Source: an uncultured Oscillospiraceae bacterium (GTDB taxonomy: Bacteria; Bacillota; Clostridia; Oscillospirales; Oscillospiraceae). From it: a DNA stretch of 64,000 nt. The stretch is taken from the NCBI GenBank assembly GCA_910588135.1, contig CAJUOT010000001.1:1-64000 (forward strand), given 5' to 3'. The position numbers and the translations under genes are program-made. Numbering within the stretch: the stretch's first letter is position 1; every line of letters begins with the position of its first letter. Below are positions 33,976-43,124 of this stretch, one piece after another. The notes beneath the pieces were generated by a model. It was not told the DNA's origin. It searched no databases and worked only from the letters and a program-made list of their open reading frames with translations.

Positions 33976-34011
33976 ACAAGGGCGGCGGCTGTGTACGGCC
34001 GCCGCCCTTGT
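33976..34011. terminator. Bidirectional terminator between the radical-SAM operon and luxC
   Basis: A 14-bp stem (ACAAGGGCGGCGGC and complement) with an 8-nt loop followed by TTTCC; it lies between two convergent gene ends. Confidence 0.8.
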
Positions 34012-34016
34012 TTCCG

Positions 34017-35279
34017 TTACCGCTCCACGTCCACAACCCGGAGGTAGCGGCGCAGGGGGTACTCCCCGTCGTGGGCCTCCCCGGGGAAGGAGGAGGACAT
34101 GGTCCCCGGCCGGGTGACCCGGGTGATCCCCGCGCGGGCCAGCAGGGCGGTGAGCGCCTCCCGCCGCTGGGGATCGCAGACCAGTCCCGCCGTCTGGAGC
34201 CGTCCCCTCTGGCGGCGGAGGGCGTGGAGCAGCTCCCTCCGGGGAAGGAGCTTCACCAGCACGTTGCCCTCCATGGGGGACAGCTCCAGCTCCCGGCCGG
34301 GCCGGAGGATGACGGAGCAGCCTTTGCCCCGAAACAGGGCCTCCCCTTTTGCCGTTCCGTCCACGATCCGTTCCAGCAGGGCGGTGCAGCCGCTGAGAGA
34401 GGCGGCCGCCCCAGGGGCCGGGCCGGGCCGCTTTGACGCAGCCCTTTCCAGGTGGGGCAGAAATTCCCGGCAGAAGGCCTCCCCCTCCGCCCAGTCGTCG
34501 GTGTCCAGGAAGATAACCTGACAGGAGGAGCACAGACGCTGCCCGGTGTCTGCGATGTGGCGGGCCAGGGCGGCCAGCTCCTTGTCCCTGTCCTCGCAGC
34601 CGGAGATATAGGCAAAGCTGAGCCGGTGGCCCCACTCAATGAGTTTGCACCCCGGCCCGGCCAGGGCGCGGGCGCCCTGAACGGCCCTGTCGCCGCCCCA
34701 GACCACCAGACCGTCGGCCAGCGCGGCCAAGGCTTCCAGCTCCGAGGTCCGCCCGGAGGGAAGGTCAAAGGCGTAGAGGTAAGGGGCCAGCCGGGGCTCC
34801 TGTTGCGTCAGGAGCTGGAACGCCGCCAGGGACAGCCCCTTGTCTCCGTGGGGAAGCTTCACCAGATTGATGTTGCCGGTGAGCAGCCCCTCCAGCGCGG
34901 TATATACGGGCAGGCCGGGCATATTGCCGGGGGCGATGTGGAACAGCGTCCCCAGGGGCAGGGCGTGGGCGGTGGTCCGGGTGAGCTGCCTGGGGGCGAA
35001 GGGGGCAGGCCCCAGCTCGGCGGCCAGCTTGGCCTCCAGGCTTTCCCGGCGCAGGAGAGGGAGTAGATCGGCCAGCCTCATTCCGGCGGGGAGAAAGCGG
35101 GCCAGCAGCGCGTCGAACTCCCCGGCCTCCAGCCGTCTGCCCAGGGCGTCCACGGCGGCGATGACGGTCTCCGAATCCAGGGGCGGGCCCGCCCGGACCG
35201 CATTCAATTCGGCTTCCAGGCCGTCCAGGACGGCCTGACGCTGCGTATCGGGCAGCAGTTTGCCGTTGGCGAAAATCAA
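34017..35279 (-). CDS. LuxC-family acyl-CoA reductase
   Basis: A 420-residue NAD(P)H-dependent reductase of the LuxC family (PF05893), which converts an activated acyl group to an aldehyde through an acyl-cysteine intermediate. Visible signatures are LGTLFHIAPGNMPGLPVYT, TGNINLVKLPHGDKG, LVVWGGDRAV, and the catalytic-cysteine neighbourhood GQRLCSSCQVIFLDTDD near residue 248. The start is TTG at 35279, overlapping the LuxE stop as TTGA; no ATG fits the conserved N-terminus. It is translationally coupled to the LuxE-like gene. No luciferase or LuxD is present, so bioluminescence is excluded and the aldehyde has another use. Confidence 0.85.
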   Translation of the reverse strand: MIFANGKLLPDTQRQAVLDGLEAELNAVRAGPPLDSETVIAAVDALGRRLEAGEFDALLARFLPAGMRLADLLPLLRRESLEAKLAAELGPAPFAPRQLTRTTAHALPLGTLFHIAPGNMPGLPVYTALEGLLTGNINLVKLPHGDKGLSLAAFQLLTQQEPRLAPYLYAFDLPSGRTSELEALAALADGLVVWGGDRAVQGARALAGPGCKLIEWGHRLSFAYISGCEDRDKELAALARHIADTGQRLCSSCQVIFLDTDDWAEGEAFCREFLPHLERAASKRPGPAPGAAASLSGCTALLERIVDGTAKGEALFRGKGCSVILRPGRELELSPMEGNVLVKLLPRRELLHALRRQRGRLQTAGLVCDPQRREALTALLARAGITRVTRPGTMSSSFPGEAHDGEYPLRRYLRVVDVER

Positions 35280-36400
35280 AAGGCTTCCCCCTTTCCCAGA
35301 AGCTCGGCCGCCCCGGCGGCGCAGGTCTGAATGTCTCCCATCCCCACCCGGCCCAAAATGGTGAGGTAGGGGCTGCGGATGCCGCAGCCGCACGTTTCCC
35401 CCGGCGTCAGGTATCCCAGGTCGTCGGTCATCACGCTGAGGGTGGGGGTGGCGGTCATGAGCGGGGAGATGAGATTGATGAGCCCCACCTGACCCATGGG
35501 AAGGGGCTGCAAGGTATCCGGGTCCCGGATGATGACCCGGCCGTAAACGGGTATGTGGAAATGGTGGCGGGGACAGGCGTTGTAAAAGACAGGGTGCTCC
35601 ACCGCACCGAACAGCTCATTGATGTGGTCCTCCCCGATTCCCAGGGTGCGCTCTGTCAGGGCGTAGAGGGTGCCCTTGTCCACCTCCTGGCCGGCGTACT
35701 GCTTCCATCCCCCTGCCAGGATGATACGGGAGCCCTTGGGAAGCTTGACCCGGAGCCCCAGCTCCTCCATCCGCCGCAGGCCGAACCACAGGTAGGAGGG
35801 AAAGCCGATGATGCGGGTGGGGAAATGGGAGCGCTCCAGCCGCTTCAGCGCCTGGGCCACCCGGTCCAGGTCGGGGACATAGGCCCCGTCCGTCATCTGG
35901 AGGGCATAGGTGCGGCTGAGGGGAGGGGAGAAGTGGGTGAGGCCGAACATGGTGCGGGTGACGCCGGTGCGGTTGGATTTGTGGGGTTTGTAGCCCAGGA
36001 TGACACAGTGGGCGGGCTTGGGCGACACCAGATGGTGGCGAAAGCCCAGATTGACCACCATGGGGGCCTCGGCCAGGAAAAAGCCCCAGTCAAAGCCGAT
36101 GCGGCTGAATTTCCCGCTGGTGCCGGAGGAGGTGACCTCCATGGCCATTCGCCTCCGGGGCATGGAAAACAGGGCCCTCCGTTTGAAAAAGAGGGTGGGG
36201 AGAATGGGCAGCTTTGCCAGGTCGCCTATGGCGCGCAGCTGGTCCGGGGAGAAGCCCAGGTGGGCGCAGATGGCGGCGTAGCCGGGGCAGTGGCGGATGT
36301 GGTAGGCGCAGTTGTCCCGGCAGGCCCGCAGGAAAGCCTGATCGGAGCCGGGAAGGTCGTAGGGGTGGAGCCGCCAAAACAGGCGTTGACGGGACAGCAT
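35276..36400 (-). CDS. LuxE/PaaK-family acyl-protein synthetase
   Basis: A 374-residue adenylate-forming enzyme of the LuxE family (PF04443). VTSSGTSGKFSRIG is the phosphate-binding Ser/Thr/Gly loop; IIGFPSYLWF, GGWKQYAG and INELFGAVEHPVFY are family motifs; the last matches the adenylate motif region. LuxE activates a carboxylic acid with ATP and passes the acyl group via a cysteine to LuxC. ATG at 36400 follows AAGGAGG. Expressed as the first gene of a two-gene operon with LuxC. Gut Clostridia carry such LuxE-LuxC pairs without known products; fatty aldehyde for plasmalogen, wax or signalling chemistry is only speculation. Confidence 0.83.
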   Translation of the reverse strand: MLSRQRLFWRLHPYDLPGSDQAFLRACRDNCAYHIRHCPGYAAICAHLGFSPDQLRAIGDLAKLPILPTLFFKRRALFSMPRRRMAMEVTSSGTSGKFSRIGFDWGFFLAEAPMVVNLGFRHHLVSPKPAHCVILGYKPHKSNRTGVTRTMFGLTHFSPPLSRTYALQMTDGAYVPDLDRVAQALKRLERSHFPTRIIGFPSYLWFGLRRMEELGLRVKLPKGSRIILAGGWKQYAGQEVDKGTLYALTERTLGIGEDHINELFGAVEHPVFYNACPRHHFHIPVYGRVIIRDPDTLQPLPMGQVGLINLISPLMTATPTLSVMTDDLGYLTPGETCGCGIRSPYLTILGRVGMGDIQTCAAGAAELLGKGEAF

Positions 36401-36449
36401 GGGCCGGCCTCCTTTTTGAAATGATTTGGCCGCGCGGGACATAAACTGC

Positions 36450-36478
36450 TTGCCCTGGGGCGCGGGATGTCATATAAT
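36450..36478 (+). promoter_or_regulatory. Promoter for the C11 peptidase gene
   Basis: TTGCCC (36450-36455) and TATAAT (36473-36478) with a 17-bp spacer, 39 bp before the ATG. Confidence 0.7.
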
Positions 36479-36516
36479 AGCGGGGAAAAACGAAAACAGG
36501 GAAGCGAGGAGAGACA

Positions 36517-38913
36517 ATGGAAAACAACAGGCCAAGGGGCAGGGAAAAGCACGTTGCCGGTCCCGCCAAAACGGTGCGCAAGCGGGGGGACGGGCTGGGC
36601 ACCGGGCCGGTGGGCGATGCCGGCGGCTATTCCGGGCGCGGGCAGTCCGCCGCCGGCGGCGCGAGGGGCCCCAAGGGCAAGGGGGGCGGCGTGAAGCTGG
36701 TCCTGCTGCTGCTGGCCCTGCTGCTGGGAGGCGGCGGGGGGCTCACGGCACTTCTGGGAGGGCAGCAGTCCGGCGGGCAGGTATCCCAGAACCCCTCCTC
36801 AGGCCAGCACCAGCAGCAGCCGAACCAGGGCAGTTCCTCCGTGGACTGGGCCCAGCTGCTGGGCGGTTTTGGGGGCGGCAGCGTGTCCGCCGGCTGGGAA
36901 AGCCCGGCCAACACCGGACGCCTGGACAAGACGGTGGCCTCGGGCGCCCGGGAGAAGTACACAAAGGTGTTGGGCGGCGGCAGGGATACCGTCACCATCA
37001 TGGTCTATATGTGCGGCACCGACCTGGAGTCCCGCAGCGGCATGGGAACCGTAGACCTCCAGGAGATGCTGGACGCCCGGTTCGGGGACAGCGTCAACCT
37101 GCTGGTGTATACCGGCGGCTGCAAGGGCTGGAAGAACAATCTGGTGTCCAGCTCCACCAACCAGATCTGGCAGGTGAAAGACGGCCGGCTGGTCAGCTTG
37201 AAAAAGGACCTGGGCAGCGTGTCCATGACAGACCCGGATACCCTGTCCGGGTATATCCAGTGGTGCGCCCAGAGCTACCCGGCCAGCCGCTACCAGCTCA
37301 TCCTCTGGGACCACGGCGGGGGTTCCGTCAGCGGCTACGGCTACGACGAGAAATTCGCCTCCAGCGGCTCCATGAGTCTGGCGGGGGTGGACGCCGCCCT
37401 GAAGAGGGCGGGGGTGAAATTTGATTTCATCGGCTTTGACGCCTGCCTGATGGCCACCGCGGAGACCGCCCTCACCCTCACCCAATACGCGGACTACCTC
37501 ATCGCCTCGGAGGAGACCGAGCCGGGTGTGGGCTGGTACTACACCGATTGGCTCACCGCCCTTGGGGAGGACAGCTCCATGCCCACAGTGGAACTGGGAA
37601 AGCGGATCGTGGACAGCTTTGTGGACACCTGTGCCCAGAAGTGCAGGGGCCAGCTCACCACCCTGTCCGTCATTGATCTGGCGGAGCTGGAGACCACGGT
37701 TCCGTCCGCCTTTGCGGACTTCTCCCGGTCCGCCGCGAAGCTGATCCAGGACAAGCAGTACCAGACTGTGTCCAACGCCCGCAGCGGGAGCCGTGAATTT
37801 GCCCAGTCCAGCCAGATCGATCAGGTGGACCTGGTCCATCTGGCCAGAAATCTGGGCACCAAGGAGGGGGAAGCCCTGGCCAAAGCGCTGCTGGGGGCGG
37901 TGAAGTACAACCGCACCTCCTCCAATATGACCAACGCCTATGGGGTATCCGTCTACTTCCCCTATCGAAAGCTGTCCAATGTGGACCGGGCGGCGTCCGC
38001 CTTCGGCCAGATTGGCATGGACAAGGGCTACATCCAGTGCATCCGCCAGTTTGCCAGCCTGGAGGCCGGCGGGCAGGCGGCCTCCGGAGGCGGGACATCC
38101 CCGCTGCCCTCCCTGCTGGGCAGCCTGGGGGGCGGTTCCGGCGACATCTCCGCCATTCTGGGCGAGCTGCTGGGCGGCTCCTTTGGACGGGTTCCTGGGC
38201 TGGATGGCGGCAATACGGGATTTCTGGACGACCGGGCGTTGAGCGACGGGGATATGGCGGGTTTCCTGTCGGAAAACCGGTTCCCGGACCAGGCGCTGAT
38301 GTGGCAGGAGGGGGAGGACGGTATCCCTGTCCTCCGGCTGACCGAGGAGCAGTGGGGACTGGTCCACACACTGGAGCTGAACCTGTTTTATGACGACGGC
38401 GGGGGCTATATTGACCTTGGGCTGGACAACGTGTTTGAGTTTGACGGCGAGGGCGGGCTTCTGGGCACGGCGGAGCTTGCGGAAAGCTGGCTTGCCATCA
38501 ATGGCCAGCCGGTGGCCTACTACCACACCGCCACTGTGGACGACGGGACAAACTACGCCATCACGGGCCGGGTGCCGGTGCTCCACAACGGGGTGCGCGC
38601 GGAGCTGATCCTGACGTTTGACAACGGCTGCCCTTCCGGCTATGTAGCCGGGGTGCAGACAGTGTATAAAGAGGGCGAGACCGGTACGGTGGCCAAGAGC
38701 CAGACGGGGCTCCAGCCCGGAGACACACTGGAATTCCTGTGCGACTATTACAGCTATGAAGGGGACTATGAGGACAGCTATCTGCTGGGCGACCCTGTAA
38801 CGGTGGGGGAGGACGGACTGACTGTGGGCGACGTGGCCCTGGAGGGCGCCACCCGGGCCACCTACCGGTTTACCGACCTGTACGGCGGGAGCCATTGGTC
38901 CCTCCCATTTTAA
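36517..38913 (+). CDS. Clostripain-like cysteine peptidase (C11), membrane-anchored
   Basis: A 798-residue peptidase displayed outside the cell. A basic Gly-rich N-tail (residues 1-58) leads to one membrane helix (~60-82), then a Gln/Ser/Gly linker and the caspase-like C11 domain. The catalytic dyad is His266 (WDHGGG) and Cys310 (DACLMA). TVTIMVYMCGTDLESRSG begins the domain. Clostripain cleaves after arginine; the exact specificity here is not visible. A ~280-residue beta-rich C-terminal domain of unknown role follows residue ~520, past another Gly-rich segment with PLPSLLGSLGGGSGD. It is monocistronic with its own promoter and terminator. Confidence 0.9.
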   Translation: MENNRPRGREKHVAGPAKTVRKRGDGLGTGPVGDAGGYSGRGQSAAGGARGPKGKGGGVKLVLLLLALLLGGGGGLTALLGGQQSGGQVSQNPSSGQHQQQPNQGSSSVDWAQLLGGFGGGSVSAGWESPANTGRLDKTVASGAREKYTKVLGGGRDTVTIMVYMCGTDLESRSGMGTVDLQEMLDARFGDSVNLLVYTGGCKGWKNNLVSSSTNQIWQVKDGRLVSLKKDLGSVSMTDPDTLSGYIQWCAQSYPASRYQLILWDHGGGSVSGYGYDEKFASSGSMSLAGVDAALKRAGVKFDFIGFDACLMATAETALTLTQYADYLIASEETEPGVGWYYTDWLTALGEDSSMPTVELGKRIVDSFVDTCAQKCRGQLTTLSVIDLAELETTVPSAFADFSRSAAKLIQDKQYQTVSNARSGSREFAQSSQIDQVDLVHLARNLGTKEGEALAKALLGAVKYNRTSSNMTNAYGVSVYFPYRKLSNVDRAASAFGQIGMDKGYIQCIRQFASLEAGGQAASGGGTSPLPSLLGSLGGGSGDISAILGELLGGSFGRVPGLDGGNTGFLDDRALSDGDMAGFLSENRFPDQALMWQEGEDGIPVLRLTEEQWGLVHTLELNLFYDDGGGYIDLGLDNVFEFDGEGGLLGTAELAESWLAINGQPVAYYHTATVDDGTNYAITGRVPVLHNGVRAELILTFDNGCPSGYVAGVQTVYKEGETGTVAKSQTGLQPGDTLEFLCDYYSYEGDYEDSYLLGDPVTVGEDGLTVGDVALEGATRATYRFTDLYGGSHWSLPF

Positions 38914-38920
38914 GCGCACG

Positions 38921-38955
38921 GCCCCCTTCCCTGGAGAGAATCCAGGGAGGGGGGC
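38921..38955 (+). terminator. Terminator of the C11 peptidase gene
   Basis: A 15-bp stem (GCCCCCTTCCCTGGA / TCCAGGGAGGGGGGC, one G-T pair) with GAGAA loop, between convergent gene ends. Confidence 0.75.
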
Positions 38956-38991
38956 TTGCTGTGCGTATGGGGGCGGCGGGCGGAGAGAAGG

Positions 38992-40602
38992 TCAGTCGCA
39001 CTCAATGACAGCCCGCTTGACGGCAGGGATGGAGGCGGCGGAGACGGACAGCTCGTCGATACCCACGCTCATGTAAAAGGCGGTGAGGGCGGTGTTGGCC
39101 GCGGACTCGCCGCAGATGCCCACCCAGATGCCCGCATCGTGGGCGGCCTTGGCGGTGCGCTCAATGAGGCGGAGGATGGCCGGGTGGCCGGAGTCGAAGA
39201 GGTGGCTGATATTGGCGTTCATCCGGTCGGCGGCCAGGGTGTATTGGGTCAGGTCGTTGGTGCCGATGGAGAAGAAGTCCACCTCTTTGGCCAGCACGTC
39301 CGCCATAATGGCGGCGGCAGGGGTCTCGATCATGATGCCGTACTCCACGTCGGAGCTGTAGGGGACGCCCTCCTTGTCCAGCTCCTGGCGCACCTGAGCC
39401 AGGATGGTCTTGATCTCCAGCACCTGTTCCAGGTGGGTAATCATGGGGAACATGATGTTCAGCTTGCCGTATACTGACGCGCGGAGCAGGGCCCGCAGCT
39501 GGGTGCGGAAAATCTCCGGCTGTTTCAGGCAGATGCGGATGGCGCGGTAACCCATGGCGGGGTTTTCCTCCCCGTCAATCCCGAAGTAGGGGGCCTGCTT
39601 GTCGCTGCCCAGGTCCAGGGTGCGCACCACCACGGGGCGGGGAGCCAGCCGAGCCAGCACCTCTTTATAAATTTCGAACTGGGCTTCCTCGGTGGGGAAG
39701 TCCTCGCTGTTCAGATAGATGAACTCGCTGCGGAACAGCCCGACGCCGCCGCCGCCCCGGGCGATGACCGCGTCGATGTCGTTGAGTCCGCCGATGTTGG
39801 CGCACACCAGCACCTTGTGGCCGCTTTTGGTGACAGCTTTGCGGTCCTTATAGGCCTCCAGCGCCGCCTGATCGGCCAGGAAGGCCTCACGCCGGCGGAG
39901 GAATTCTGCCCGGGTGGCCTCATCGGGATGGGGGGCCGCCTCGCCGGTGGTGCCGTCGATGGCGATGAGGCCCGACTGGGGCAGCTTGTCGTAGTCGTCT
40001 CCCATGCCCACAATGCAGGGGATGCCCAGGGTGCGGGCCAGGATGACGGAGTGGGAGGTGGACGAGCCCAGCTTGGTGACAAAGCCCGCCACATGGTCCT
40101 TGTCCAGCCGGACGGTCTGGCTGGGCAGCAGATCGACGGCGGCCACGATGACCGGCTCGTCGGGGAAGTCGGCGGCGTCGGGGATGCCCTTGAGCACCCG
40201 GATGAGGCGGTTGCCCACGTCCATCACGTCGGCGGACCGGGCCTGCATATACTCGTCGTCCATGGCTTTGAACATGGCGGCGAGGGAGTCGGCGGTCTCC
40301 CGCACGGCATACTCGGCGTTATACCCCTCGTCCAGCAGCCCGTCGATGCCGTCGATCAGGTCGGGGTCCTCCAGCATCATGCGGTGGATGTCAAACACCT
40401 GGGCCACATTCTCATCAGTGGCCCGGGCCTTCTCATACAGGCCGTCCAGCTCCCGAATGGCCTGGGCAGCGGCCTGCTCGTAGCGCTGATGCTGCTGGGC
40501 GGGGTCCAGCCCGGACTCCTTGGTGACGGACAGGTCTGGTTCCTCCAGGTAGAACAGCTGGGCCACGGCCGCGCCGGCCGAGGCGGCGATCCCTTTTAAC
40601 AT
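38992..40602 (-). CDS. ptsI: Phosphoenolpyruvate-protein phosphotransferase (enzyme I)
   Basis: A 536-residue enzyme I that phosphorylates HPr from phosphoenolpyruvate. The phospho-accepting histidine is His184 in GSSTSHSVILAR (most enzyme I proteins have GGRTSHSAIMAR, so the two residues before TSH are unusual). The PEP-binding barrel has EFIYLNSEDFPTEEAQFE, ANPAMGYRAIRI-like ENPAMGYRAIRICL, and Cys497 in VGICGESA. The N-terminus is shorter than in E. coli enzyme I, starting MLKGIAASAG. ATG at 40602 follows GGAGGAG. HPr and enzymes II are not in the window and the sugar uptake genes here are ABC-type, so this acts with distant PTS genes or in catabolite control. Confidence 0.92.
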   Translation of the reverse strand: MLKGIAASAGAAVAQLFYLEEPDLSVTKESGLDPAQQHQRYEQAAAQAIRELDGLYEKARATDENVAQVFDIHRMMLEDPDLIDGIDGLLDEGYNAEYAVRETADSLAAMFKAMDDEYMQARSADVMDVGNRLIRVLKGIPDAADFPDEPVIVAAVDLLPSQTVRLDKDHVAGFVTKLGSSTSHSVILARTLGIPCIVGMGDDYDKLPQSGLIAIDGTTGEAAPHPDEATRAEFLRRREAFLADQAALEAYKDRKAVTKSGHKVLVCANIGGLNDIDAVIARGGGGVGLFRSEFIYLNSEDFPTEEAQFEIYKEVLARLAPRPVVVRTLDLGSDKQAPYFGIDGEENPAMGYRAIRICLKQPEIFRTQLRALLRASVYGKLNIMFPMITHLEQVLEIKTILAQVRQELDKEGVPYSSDVEYGIMIETPAAAIMADVLAKEVDFFSIGTNDLTQYTLAADRMNANISHLFDSGHPAILRLIERTAKAAHDAGIWVGICGESAANTALTAFYMSVGIDELSVSAASIPAVKRAVIECD

Positions 40603-40666
40603 GATTGCTCCTCCATTCATTTGGCAGATTCGGACAGGCGCGCCGGACGCGCGCGGTTCATCTTTG

Positions 40667-40695
40667 TGTATAACACATAATCCGCGTTCCTGCAA
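40667..40695 (-). promoter_or_regulatory. Promoter for ptsI
   Basis: Minus-strand TTGCAG (40695-40690) and TATACA (40672-40667), 17-bp spacer. Confidence 0.6.
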
Positions 40696-40751
40696 TGGGT
40701 TAGCGCGAATTTTTTAAAAATTTTTTGTCAGAGGTTCCCTGCCGATTCATC

Positions 40752-40780
40752 TTGAAAAGGGATTGGGACCATGCTATAAT
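40752..40780 (+). promoter_or_regulatory. Promoter for recD2
   Basis: TTGAAA (40752-40757) and TATAAT (40775-40780), 17-bp spacer, 36 bp before the ATG at 40816. Confidence 0.8.
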
Positions 40781-40815
40781 GTGATAAAACGTTTGTTTGG
40801 ATGGAGGGAGCCGTC

Positions 40816-43047
40816 ATGCCGGAGGAGATCGTCGGGGCGGAGAGGCGCAACCAGGTGGCGGGTACGGTGTCCGCCGTGCTGTTTCGAAATGAGGAGAACG
40901 GTTACACGGTGCTGAAGCTGGACTGCGGGGAGGAGGGGGAGGTCACGGCGGTGGGGTGTATGCCCGGCGTGGCCCCCGGCGAGAGCCTGGAGCTGGAGGG
41001 GGCCTGGGGCCGCCACCCCAGCTACGGGGAGCAGTTCAAAGCGGAGGCGGTTGCCCGCCGGATGCCCGTGGGAGAAAAGGCCGTATTTGAATACCTGGCC
41101 TCCGGGGCGGTGAAGGGGGTGCGCATGGGTCTGGCCCGGCAGATTGTGGATCATTTTGGGGAAGCTGCGCTGGAGGTCATTGAGAACGACCCGGACCGCC
41201 TGTGCGAGCTGCGGGGAGTGTCCCCCAAGCGGGCTCGGGCCATTGGGGAGGACTTCCGGCAGAAAATGGGGATGCGGCGTCTGGCGGAATTTTTGTCGGA
41301 GCACAGGCTTCCCCTGGCAGCCGCCATGCCGCTGTACCGGCGGTTTGGCGACCTGGCTGTGGACGTGGTGCGGGACAACCCTTACCTGCTGGCGGACCGC
41401 TCGCTGGACATCCCCTTTGCCCAGGTGGACGCGCTGGCCATCAGCCTGGGGGTGGCGGGGGATGACCCCCAGCGGGTGGAGGCCGCGCTGGTCTTTGAAC
41501 TGGACCACAACGCCGACAACGGCCATGTGTTTCTGCCGGAGAATAAGCTGCTGGACGCCACCGCCGCCCTCATCGGGGTGGACGGGAGCTGTCTCGCAGA
41601 GGGGCTGGCCGCCCTGATTGAGCGGGGCGAGGTGGTGCGGGAGGACATCGCCGGGGTGACCGCCTGCTATCCCGCGGGGCTGTATGGGGCGGAGTGCTAT
41701 GTGGCCATGCGGCTGGGGGAGATGTGCCGCACCGAGATCGCCCCGCCGGAGGGGCTGGGACGGCTCATTGATTCCATCCAGCGGGAGCAGGGCATCACCT
41801 ACGCCAAGCAGCAGCGCAGGGCGGTGGAGCTGGCGGCCTCCCGGCAGGTGATGCTGCTCACCGGCGGGCCGGGAACGGGCAAGACCACCTCCCTGCGGGG
41901 GGTGCTGGCCCTGTTTGAGACGCTGGGGCTGGAGACCGCCCTGGCCGCCCCCACCGGCCGGGCCGCCAAACGGATGGGGGAGACCTGCGGGGCGGATGCC
42001 CTCACCATCCACCGGCTGCTGGAGACAAAGCTGGACCCCTTTACCGGGCAGCTGGCCTTCACCAAGAACCAGGACGACCCCCTGGAAGTGGATGCGGTGA
42101 TTGTGGACGAGACCTCCATGGTGGATGTGTCCCTCATGGCGGCTCTGCTGGCGGCGCTGCGGGGGGACTGCCGGCTGGTGCTGGTGGGCGACCCGGACCA
42201 GCTGCCGTCCGTGGGGCCGGGGAATGTGCTGGATCACTTGATCCGGTCCGGGGTGGTGCCGGCGGTGTCGCTGACGGAGATTTTCCGTCAGGCCCGGGAG
42301 AGCGCCATCGTCATGAACGCCCACGGGGTGAACCAGGGCGCTGTGCCGGAGCTGAAAAACAAGGCCCGCGATTTCTTCTACCTGGGCCGGCGGGATGCGG
42401 CCAGGACGGTGGACACTATTGTGGAACTGTGCCGGACCCGTCTGCCTGACAACATGGGCATCCCGACCGAGCAGATTCAGGTGCTCACCCCCACCCGCCG
42501 CCGGGGGGCGGGCACCGCCGCGCTGAACCGGGCGCTCCAGGAGGCGCTCAACCCAGCCCGGGAGGGCAGGGGGGAGCGGGCCTTCGGTCCCTATATTTTC
42601 CGGGAGGGGGACCGGGTGATGCAGGTGAAAAACAACTACGACCTGTTCTGGGAGAATCCGGATACCGGGGAGAAGGATCTGGGGGTGTTTAACGGGGACA
42701 TCGGCACCATTGTGGACGTGGACGTGGGGGGAATCACCGTGTCTTTTGACGGGCGGCTGGCGGCCTATCCCTCCGAGCTGCTGGGGGAGCTGGAGCCCGC
42801 CTATGCCGTCACGGTGCACAAGGCCCAGGGCAGCGAGTACCGGGCGGTGATCCTGGCCCTGAGCGACGTGCCAGCCTCCCTGCTGGCTCGGGGCGTGCTG
42901 TACACCGCCATCACCCGGGCCCGGGAGCTGTTCATCCTGGTGGGGGATGGTGAGCTGATGGCCCGGATGGTGGCCAACGACCGGCAGATGAGGCGGTACT
43001 CGGCGCTGCGCACCAGATTGCTGCGGGAAACGGGCCGGGAGGCGTGA
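40816..43047 (+). CDS. recD2: RecD2-type ATP-dependent DNA helicase
   Basis: A 743-residue superfamily 1B 5'-3' helicase. The N-terminal ~340 residues hold the RecD2-specific OB-like fold and tandem helix-hairpin-helix segments (LCELRGVSPKRARAIGEDF). Walker A is GGPGTGKTT near residue 352, Walker B VDETSMVD, then GDPDQLPSVGPGNVL and the C-terminal TVHKAQGSEYRAVILAL motif with YTAITRARE. RecD2 acts without RecBC in Firmicutes in replication-fork and repair processes. ATG at 40816 is used because GGAGGGAG lies before it; an in-frame ATG at 40801 overlaps that site. Confidence 0.93.
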   Translation: MPEEIVGAERRNQVAGTVSAVLFRNEENGYTVLKLDCGEEGEVTAVGCMPGVAPGESLELEGAWGRHPSYGEQFKAEAVARRMPVGEKAVFEYLASGAVKGVRMGLARQIVDHFGEAALEVIENDPDRLCELRGVSPKRARAIGEDFRQKMGMRRLAEFLSEHRLPLAAAMPLYRRFGDLAVDVVRDNPYLLADRSLDIPFAQVDALAISLGVAGDDPQRVEAALVFELDHNADNGHVFLPENKLLDATAALIGVDGSCLAEGLAALIERGEVVREDIAGVTACYPAGLYGAECYVAMRLGEMCRTEIAPPEGLGRLIDSIQREQGITYAKQQRRAVELAASRQVMLLTGGPGTGKTTSLRGVLALFETLGLETALAAPTGRAAKRMGETCGADALTIHRLLETKLDPFTGQLAFTKNQDDPLEVDAVIVDETSMVDVSLMAALLAALRGDCRLVLVGDPDQLPSVGPGNVLDHLIRSGVVPAVSLTEIFRQARESAIVMNAHGVNQGAVPELKNKARDFFYLGRRDAARTVDTIVELCRTRLPDNMGIPTEQIQVLTPTRRRGAGTAALNRALQEALNPAREGRGERAFGPYIFREGDRVMQVKNNYDLFWENPDTGEKDLGVFNGDIGTIVDVDVGGITVSFDGRLAAYPSELLGELEPAYAVTVHKAQGSEYRAVILALSDVPASLLARGVLYTAITRARELFILVGDGELMARMVANDRQMRRYSALRTRLLRETGREA

Positions 43048-43124
43048 ATTACCCCCATTCGCGGTCTGCGGGGAGGGATTCTCACCCCCGGACGCGGTAT
43101 ACTTCTCCCAAGGGAGGGATCGAT

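Noticed and set aside
34017..36400. Bioluminescence operon
   Set aside because: Only LuxE and LuxC relatives are present; luciferase subunits and LuxD are missing.
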